A DNA stretch of 64,000 nucleotides from Roseateles_B flavus. Its GTDB lineage: Bacteria > Pseudomonadota > Gammaproteobacteria > Burkholderiales > Burkholderiaceae_C. A model generated the notes under the pieces. The model ran no database searches. It had not been told where the DNA came from and was given only the letters and a program-made list of their open reading frames with translations. The stretch is from the NCBI RefSeq assembly GCF_039872765.1, contig NZ_JBDPZC010000013.1:1-64000 (forward strand). The letters run 5' to 3'. A program made the position numbers and the translations under genes. Positions within the stretch are counted from its first letter, which is position 1. Every line of letters begins with the position of its first letter. Shown one piece after another: positions 59,293-64,000 of this stretch.

Positions 59293-60291
59293 TCAGGCAG
59301 CCGGCGCGGCAGCAACAGGGGGCGGGACATCAGCCAGCAGGGCTGCGGCCAGCGCATCGGCAATGGGCAGGCCCAGCTCGCGCTGGAGCATGCCCCACTC
59401 GCCGCAGGCATTGACTTCCAGGAAGACCCAGTCGTCATCCGGGGTGTGGATGAAGTCCGCTGCACCGTAGCGCAAGCCGAGACGGCGCATCAGGGCGAGG
59501 AACGGCCGGGCCACCGCTGCCGGGAGTTGGGCCAGCTGCCAGGACAGGCCCGCCTGCGGGCGCCAGTCGTCCACCCGCCCTGCCCCGGCCTGCGGACGGA
59601 TGGCGCCGCAGAACAGCTGCTCGTCGACTGCGATGACCCGCAGCTCCTCGGCCTTGGGTATGCGCTCCTGGAACAGCGGCGGGCACAGGGCAAGGCCTTG
59701 ATCGTCCTGCAGATCGGCGGCCTCAATGACCGTGGTGTAGAGATTGCCGCCACCGCCGCTCATGCCCGGCGCCAGCACCGTCTGCATCTTCATCACCACG
59801 CCCTGCGTCTGGCGGGCATGGAAAGCGCGGACGGCCTCGGGGTCGTTGCTGCAGAGCGTGTCCGGCACGCGCAGGCCGGCCTCGCGGGCCAGGCGCAGCT
59901 GCCGCAGCTTGGCCGCGGCGCGCTCCACCTGCGGGAGACCGTTGATCCAGCGGGCCTGCTCCAGCCGGTCCCACAAGGCACGCAGGACATGGCGGCATTC
60001 CTGGACGCAGGAGGCCCGGAAACGTTCATCGACGGCATCGGAAAGGGCCGGCGGCTGGAGCTGGCGCAGCCAGACGGCCTGCACGGCGTCCAGGGCGTGC
60101 GTGCGCCCCTGCAGGCGCAGGAAGCCGGCGTCCACGCCGCCCTCCAGGCTCAGGCCCAACTGCCAGTCCAGCGGGAAGCGGTCGCTGTCCACACGCAGAG
60201 GCTCGGCGCCACGGCGGCGCAGGGCCTCGGCCACCCAGTCCACGGTCGTGTGGTCGGCGGCGTGGGTCAGCAGGAGTACAAGGGGCGACAC
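59293..60291 (-). CDS. mdnB: Graspetide ATP-grasp ligase, MvdC/MdnB type (amide-forming)
   Basis: 332 residues from a GTG at 60291. The family begins directly before the first strand (SPLVLLLTHAADHTT), and an in-frame TTG at 60339 has no ribosome site. VWLRQLQPPALSDAVDERF, QARWINGLPQ, KLRQLRLAREAGLRVPDTL, FQERIPKAEELRVIAVD and FLEVNACGEWGML match MvdC/MdnB, the enzyme that closes the Lys side-chain amide ring in microviridins. The WTRR seen in cyanobacterial members reads WLRQ here, a possible adaptation to the altered core. Confidence 0.92.
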   Translation of the reverse strand: MSPLVLLLTHAADHTTVDWVAEALRRRGAEPLRVDSDRFPLDWQLGLSLEGGVDAGFLRLQGRTHALDAVQAVWLRQLQPPALSDAVDERFRASCVQECRHVLRALWDRLEQARWINGLPQVERAAAKLRQLRLAREAGLRVPDTLCSNDPEAVRAFHARQTQGVVMKMQTVLAPGMSGGGGNLYTTVIEAADLQDDQGLALCPPLFQERIPKAEELRVIAVDEQLFCGAIRPQAGAGRVDDWRPQAGLSWQLAQLPAAVARPFLALMRRLGLRYGAADFIHTPDDDWVFLEVNACGEWGMLQRELGLPIADALAAALLADVPPPVAAAPAA

Positions 60292-60404
60292 ATCGAATCC
60301 AGGCGGGCAAGCAATGCCGCCCCGCTCACCCGGATTCAAACGAGGGCGAAGGGGGCGGACAGGAAAGGCAGGCGCCGGCCCCGGGGCACGGCGCCCGGGG
60401 AGGA

Positions 60405-60662
60405 TCAGACCTCGTTGCCGAGGTGATCGTCGCCGTCGGAGGGGTACTTCAGGGTGACGACGATGTCATCCTTGAGCGGGCTGGTGCTGGTGGCAGCGGC
60501 CGAGACCGTCTCGGGCAAATGGTCATCCCCGTCGGAGGGGTACTTCAGGGTGTGCTCGGGCTGGTCCAGGGTCTTGGAGGTGGCAGAAGCGCCACCACCG
60601 CTGACGGCGTCCAGTTCCTGGGCTTCCAGGAAGCGGGCGAAGAAAGGCAGTTTTTCGGACAT
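60405..60662 (-). CDS. mdnA: Microviridin-type graspetide precursor with two cores
   Basis: 85 residues, good GGAGG eight bases before the ATG. The leader has PFFARFLE (6-13), the recognition helix of microviridin precursors, then LDAVSGG (17-23), which looks like a double-glycine processing site. Two identical cores TLKYPSDGDDHL (38-49 and 70-81) are separated by a 20-residue Ser/Thr/Ala-rich spacer. Thr, Ser, Lys and three Asp per core are placed as in microviridin (TxKYPSD…), but the usual Trp/Glu residues are replaced by Gly-Asp-Asp-His. Predicted product: tricyclic depsipeptides, often serine protease inhibitors; the target here is unknown. Confidence 0.93.
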   Translation of the reverse strand: MSEKLPFFARFLEAQELDAVSGGGASATSKTLDQPEHTLKYPSDGDDHLPETVSAAATSTSPLKDDIVVTLKYPSDGDDHLGNEV

Positions 60663-60738
60663 GGTTCATTCCTCCATCGGTTGCTGAAATCAGCGGCCGG
60701 CACCGGACCTCCCGATCCGTGCGTGACAGCCGCTGCGC

Positions 60739-60767
60739 ATCATAGGAGCGATGCCTGCCATGGATAA
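60739..60767 (-). promoter_or_regulatory. Candidate promoter of the graspetide operon
   Basis: On the minus strand TATGAT (one mismatch to TATAAT) lies 17 bases after TTATCC, a weak -35. It would give a leader of roughly 70 bases to the precursor ATG. Confidence 0.4.
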
Positions 60768-60828
60768 CCGTTATTCCTCAGTGCCAACCCCGAATTGACA
60801 CGAATACCGCCCAGGGATTGTGTCGGCA

Positions 60829-60859
60829 TGAAAAAGGGCAGGCCGATGGGCCTGCCCTT
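60829..60859 (-). terminator. Terminator of the RND efflux operon
   Basis: A perfect 11-bp stem AAGGGCAGGCC/GGCCTGCCCTT with a four-base loop is followed on the minus strand by TTTTTCATG. It insulates the graspetide operon from the efflux operon upstream of it. Confidence 0.92.
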
Positions 60860-60906
60860 GTCATGGTCCTGACACGCCCGGCCAGCGCCGGGACGCACAG
60901 GCCGCC

Positions 60907-62304
60907 TCAGCGCTGTGCGCGCAGCTCGGCTGCAGCACCGCCGCCCAGCACCTTGTAGAGCTGAACGCCGGACTGCAGCGCCGCCAGGCGCACCTGCAGC
61001 GCGGCCTGCTGCGCGGCGAAGCTGCCGCGCTGGGCATCCAGCAACTCCAGGCTGCTGGAGGCGCCGTTGGCAAAGCGCAGCTCGACCAGGCGCAGGCGCT
61101 CGGCCTCTGCCGCGGCCTGCGCCTCCTGGGCACGCAACTGCTCGGTCAGCGTGCTGCGGGCGGCCAGCGTATCGGCCACCTCGCGGAAGGCCTGCTGGAT
61201 GGACTTCTCGTACTGCGCCACCGCGATCTCGCGGGCGGCCTGTGTGGCCTTGAGGTTGGCGCTGTTGCGGCCAGCATCGAAGATCGGCATCAACGCCTGG
61301 CTGGCAAAGCTCCAGGCCGTGTTCTTGAACAGGCTTGAGAGCTCCGAGCTGGCGCTGCCGACGCTGGTGCTCAGCGTGATGCTGGGGAAGAAGGCCGCGC
61401 GGGCCGCGCCCACATTGGCCTCAGCGGCCACGAGCAGGGCCTCCGACTGCCGCACATCAGGACGCTCCAGCAGCACACTGGACTTCACGCCCGCGGCCAG
61501 TGGCGCCAGGGCCTGGGTGGCCAGCGGCGCAGCGGCCGGAAGATCCTGCGGCAGAGGCTGGCCCAGCAGCAGCACCAGGGCGTTCTCATCCTGGGCGCGC
61601 TGGCGCTGGGCCTGGGCCTGAGCGGCACGGGCCGCTTCCAGCGCCGAGATCGCACCCTGCAGTTCCAGGCTGGAGGCTGCGCCCTGGTCGAAGCGCAGGC
61701 GGGTCAGGCGGTGGCTGTCCTCGCGGCTGGCCAGGGTCTTGCGGGCGTAGTCCAGCAGCGCGTCGTCGACCTGCAGCGCATAGTGGGCCGAGGCCACGCC
61801 GGCGACGAGGCTCAGCTGGGCGGCACGGGCGCCGTCCTCGCTGGCCAGGTAGCGGGCCTGGGCGGCGTCGCTCTGGTTGCGCAGCTTGCCCCAGAGGTCC
61901 AGCTCATAGGCCGTCACCTGCAGGCCGGCCTGGTAGCTGGCGGTGATGGTGTCGTCCTTGGCATTGGGCTGGCGGTTGCTGATGAGGCCGGCGGCCACGG
62001 TGGGCCAGCGGTTGGCATCGCTGACGCGGGCCAGGGCCGCAGCCTGGTCCACGCTGCGCAGCGCGACGCGCAGGTCGCGGTTGTTGCGCAGGGCGATGTC
62101 CACCAGGGCCTGCAGGCGCGCATCGGCGTAGAAGTCGCGCCAGGCCGGCAGGGTCAGGTCTTGCCCGGCGGGCTGGCCCGCCTGCTCGGCCACCGGCAGC
62201 GCCGGCCGTTCATGCTTGGGGGCCAGGTTCATGCAGGCCGACAGCGCGGCCAGGGCCACGACGCTGAGGCCGAGGCGCAGTCGAGAAGCAATCATTCTTG
62301 TCAT
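60907..62304 (-). CDS. Outer-membrane efflux lipoprotein, NodT/OprM family
   Basis: 465 residues. Lipobox ALSACMNLAP. Two homologous efflux repeats follow, including WRDFYADARLQALVDIAL and NNRDLRVALRSVDQA in the first half and LLERPDVRQSEALLVAAEANVGAARAAFFPSI in the second. It forms the trimeric OM exit duct of tripartite RND pumps. The ATG is one base beyond the stop of the RND gene, so the two are coupled. It contains one copy of the 13-mer motif in the QDLTL codons. Confidence 0.94.
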   Translation of the reverse strand: MTRMIASRLRLGLSVVALAALSACMNLAPKHERPALPVAEQAGQPAGQDLTLPAWRDFYADARLQALVDIALRNNRDLRVALRSVDQAAALARVSDANRWPTVAAGLISNRQPNAKDDTITASYQAGLQVTAYELDLWGKLRNQSDAAQARYLASEDGARAAQLSLVAGVASAHYALQVDDALLDYARKTLASREDSHRLTRLRFDQGAASSLELQGAISALEAARAAQAQAQRQRAQDENALVLLLGQPLPQDLPAAAPLATQALAPLAAGVKSSVLLERPDVRQSEALLVAAEANVGAARAAFFPSITLSTSVGSASSELSSLFKNTAWSFASQALMPIFDAGRNSANLKATQAAREIAVAQYEKSIQQAFREVADTLAARSTLTEQLRAQEAQAAAEAERLRLVELRFANGASSSLELLDAQRGSFAAQQAALQVRLAALQSGVQLYKVLGGGAAAELRAQR

Positions 62305-62305
62305 A

Positions 62306-64000
62306 TCAGTGGCCCTCCGCAGCGTGGCCGATTCCATGGGCATGGTGCGCATCGAAAGCCTTCTGACGCTCGCTCGGCTTGAACAGCTTGCGCACCACCA
62401 GGAAGAACACCGGCACGAAAAGCACCGCGAGCACCGTGGCCGAGATCATCCCGGACATCACGCCCGTGCCGATGGCCCGCTGGCTGGCGGAACCGGCGCC
62501 GCTGGCGAACACCAGGGGCAGCACGCCCAGGATGAAGGCCATGGAGGTCATGATGATGGGACGGAAGCGCAGGTGGCAGGCCTCCAGGATCGCCTCCACC
62601 AGGGTGCGGCCTTCGGCCTGCAGGTCCTTGGCGAACTCGATGATCAGGATGGCGTTCTTCGCCGACAGGCCGATGATGGTGATCAGGCCCACCTTGAAGA
62701 ACACGTCGTTGGGCATGCCCCGCATCGTGGCCCCCAGTAGCGCGCCGAACAGGCCCAGGGGCACCACCAGCAGCACGGCAAAGGGAATGGACCAGCTCTC
62801 GTACAGCGCGGCCAGGCACAGGAACACGGCCAGCAGCGAGAACAGCAGCAGCACGGTGGCTTGCGAGCCAGAGATCTTCTCCTCGCGCGACAGCCCGGTC
62901 CATTCGTAGCCGATGCCCGGCGGCAGCTGGGCCACCATCTTCTCCAGCTCGGCCATGGCGGCGCCGGTCGAGGCACCGGGCGCGGCATCACCGGCCAGGC
63001 GCATCGCGGGGTAGCCGTTGTAGCGCACGGCCTGCATCTGGCCCGTGATCCACTTGGTCGTCGCGAAGCTCGAGAGCGGCACGCTCTGGCCCTTGTTGTT
63101 CACCACGTTCAGGCGCAGCAGGTCCTCGGGCTGCATGCGGGCGCCGGCCTCGGCCTGCACCACGACACGCTGCAGGCGGCCGTTGCTGGGGAAGTCGTTC
63201 ACATAGGCCGAGCCCAACTGGGTACCGATGACGGTGCCCAGGTTGTCGAAGCTCACGCCCAGGGCGTTGGCCTTGTCGCGGTCGATGTCCAGCTGCAGCT
63301 GGGGCGCGTCTTCCAGGCCGTCCGGACGCATGCCGGTGATGACCTTGCTCTGGCTGGCCATGCCCATCAGCTGGTTGCGGGCGTTCAGCAGGGCCTCGTG
63401 GCCCAGGCCGCCGCGGTCCTGCAGGCGCAGGGCGAAGCCGGTGGCCGTGCCCAGCTCGGGGATGGGCGGGGGCGAGAGCGGGAAGATGAAGGCGTCGCGC
63501 ACGGCCATGAAGGCGCCGAAGGCGCGGCCGGCCAGGGCCTGCGCACTGTGCTGCGCGCCCTTGCGCTCCTCCCAGGGCTTGAGCGGCACGAACACCAGCG
63601 CGGCGTTCTGGCCCTGGCCCGAGAAGGAGAAGCCGATCACGCCCACGGTGTTCTGCACCTCGGGCTGCTTGAGCATGAAGTCCTCGACCTGCTTGACGGC
63701 GGCCTCGGTGCGGTTGGCCGTGGCGCCCGGCGGCAGCTGCACGTTGACGATCAGGTAGCCCTGGTCTTCATTGGGCAGGAAGGAGGTGGGCATGCGCACA
63801 TAGAGCAGGCCCACCACGGCGATCACCGCCACGTAGACGAAGAGCATGCGGCCGCTGCGCTTGAGCAGCTTGCCCACCCAGCCTTCGTAGCCCTTGGCCG
63901 TGGCCGAGAAGCCGCGGTTGAACCAGCCGAAGAAGCCGCTCTTGGAATGCGCCTCGCCCTGCTTGACGGGGCGCAGCAGCGTCGCGCACAGCGCGGGGGT
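62306..64000 (-). CDS. RND multidrug efflux transporter (AcrB/MexB type), C-terminal part
   Basis: The gene continues beyond the right edge; 565 codons including the stop are visible. The first visible residues TPALCATLLRPV match the end of the conserved loop before the mid-protein of HAE1-family pumps. Then come GKLLKRSGRMLFVYV, PTSFLPNEDQGYLIV, the docking domain, and the last transmembrane block with LVVPLGLFGALLGAT and LSAKNAILIIEFAKDL. It exports hydrophobic drugs by proton antiport. With the OM duct behind it and presumably an adaptor gene off-window, it forms a complete tripartite pump. Confidence 0.95.
   Translation of the reverse strand, partial: TPALCATLLRPVKQGEAHSKSGFFGWFNRGFSATAKGYEGWVGKLLKRSGRMLFVYVAVIAVVGLLYVRMPTSFLPNEDQGYLIVNVQLPPGATANRTEAAVKQVEDFMLKQPEVQNTVGVIGFSFSGQGQNAALVFVPLKPWEERKGAQHSAQALAGRAFGAFMAVRDAFIFPLSPPPIPELGTATGFALRLQDRGGLGHEALLNARNQLMGMASQSKVITGMRPDGLEDAPQLQLDIDRDKANALGVSFDNLGTVIGTQLGSAYVNDFPSNGRLQRVVVQAEAGARMQPEDLLRLNVVNNKGQSVPLSSFATTKWITGQMQAVRYNGYPAMRLAGDAAPGASTGAAMAELEKMVAQLPPGIGYEWTGLSREEKISGSQATVLLLFSLLAVFLCLAALYESWSIPFAVLLVVPLGLFGALLGATMRGMPNDVFFKVGLITIIGLSAKNAILIIEFAKDLQAEGRTLVEAILEACHLRFRPIIMTSMAFILGVLPLVFASGAGSASQRAIGTGVMSGMISATVLAVLFVPVFFLVVRKLFKPSERQKAFDAHHAHGIGHAAEGH

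Noticed and set aside
60770..60790. σ54 promoter ahead of the graspetide precursor (TTGGCAC on the minus strand).
   Set aside because: The GC element with TTGC at the correct spacing is missing.

Overview
The window is about 70% GC, with tightly packed genes and strong G/C third-position codon use. It carries Tat-exported redox enzymes, TonB-dependent receptors, many translationally coupled (ATGA/TGATG) gene pairs and a class II ribonucleotide reductase. This suggests a free-living betaproteobacterium of the order Burkholderiales, perhaps near Roseateles/Mitsuaria/Pelomonas. The lineage is inferred from style and families, not computed. I saw no rRNA, tRNA, CRISPR array, prophage or insertion sequence. 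A 100-base run of N at 57868-57967 marks an assembly gap inside a tandem repeat.

Layout. 1-135: N-terminus of a type I secretion ATPase. 460-6053: coupled operon of TonB receptor, cytochrome c5-like lipoprotein, Tat-exported FAD oxidase and Tat-exported fold-III PLP enzyme. 6223-9861: OM barrel protein, UspA, DEDD exonuclease, patatin and EcsC-like protein. 10045-18224: Tat small subunit, GMC oxidoreductase, alkyl-DHAP-synthase-like oxidase, glycerol-3-phosphate-dehydrogenase-like protein, FGGY kinase and AraC regulator, probably one glycerol/ether-lipid-type pathway. 18234-25082: many small minus-strand genes (DUF817, CWC, GFA, PLA2-like lipoprotein, DUF924, YbjQ, cupin, RNA ligase) and a triple-repeat DUF3395 protein. 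25285-27547: TetR-autoregulated SDR operon with two matching operators. 27555-35739: LURP-like protein, a doubly frameshifted esterase, DDAH, two orphan solute-binding proteins, a fasciclin lipoprotein divergent from a TetR regulator, and a DUF4124 protein. 35907-40155: an LRR protein, a 785-residue eCIS-core (DUF4157) protein and a small membrane protein.

40312-43718 is a compact NAD/ADP-ribose module. A NAD-kinase-like protein and a band-7/SPFH protein face an NrtR-like degenerate NUDIX regulator and a macrodomain protein, with a 22-bp imperfect palindrome in the divergent gap. 43857-56589 holds nrdJ, DUF1134, PilZ and GFA proteins, a hydrolase, an orphan molybdopterin oxidoreductase, a second TonB receptor and an NnrS-like protein. 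56960-57618 holds a cold-shock protein and a small conserved-looking protein, followed by the repeat/gap region.

58201-60662 is the clearest specialised system: a microviridin-type graspetide operon (mdnA-mdnB-mdnC order, minus strand). Its precursor carries two identical 12-residue cores with a non-standard Gly-Asp-Asp-His ending. The window ends in an RND efflux operon (60907 to the right edge).

A 13-mer, GGGTCAGGTCTTG, occurs seven times in both orientations, inside and outside genes. That is far above chance and it is written with otherwise uncommon codons.
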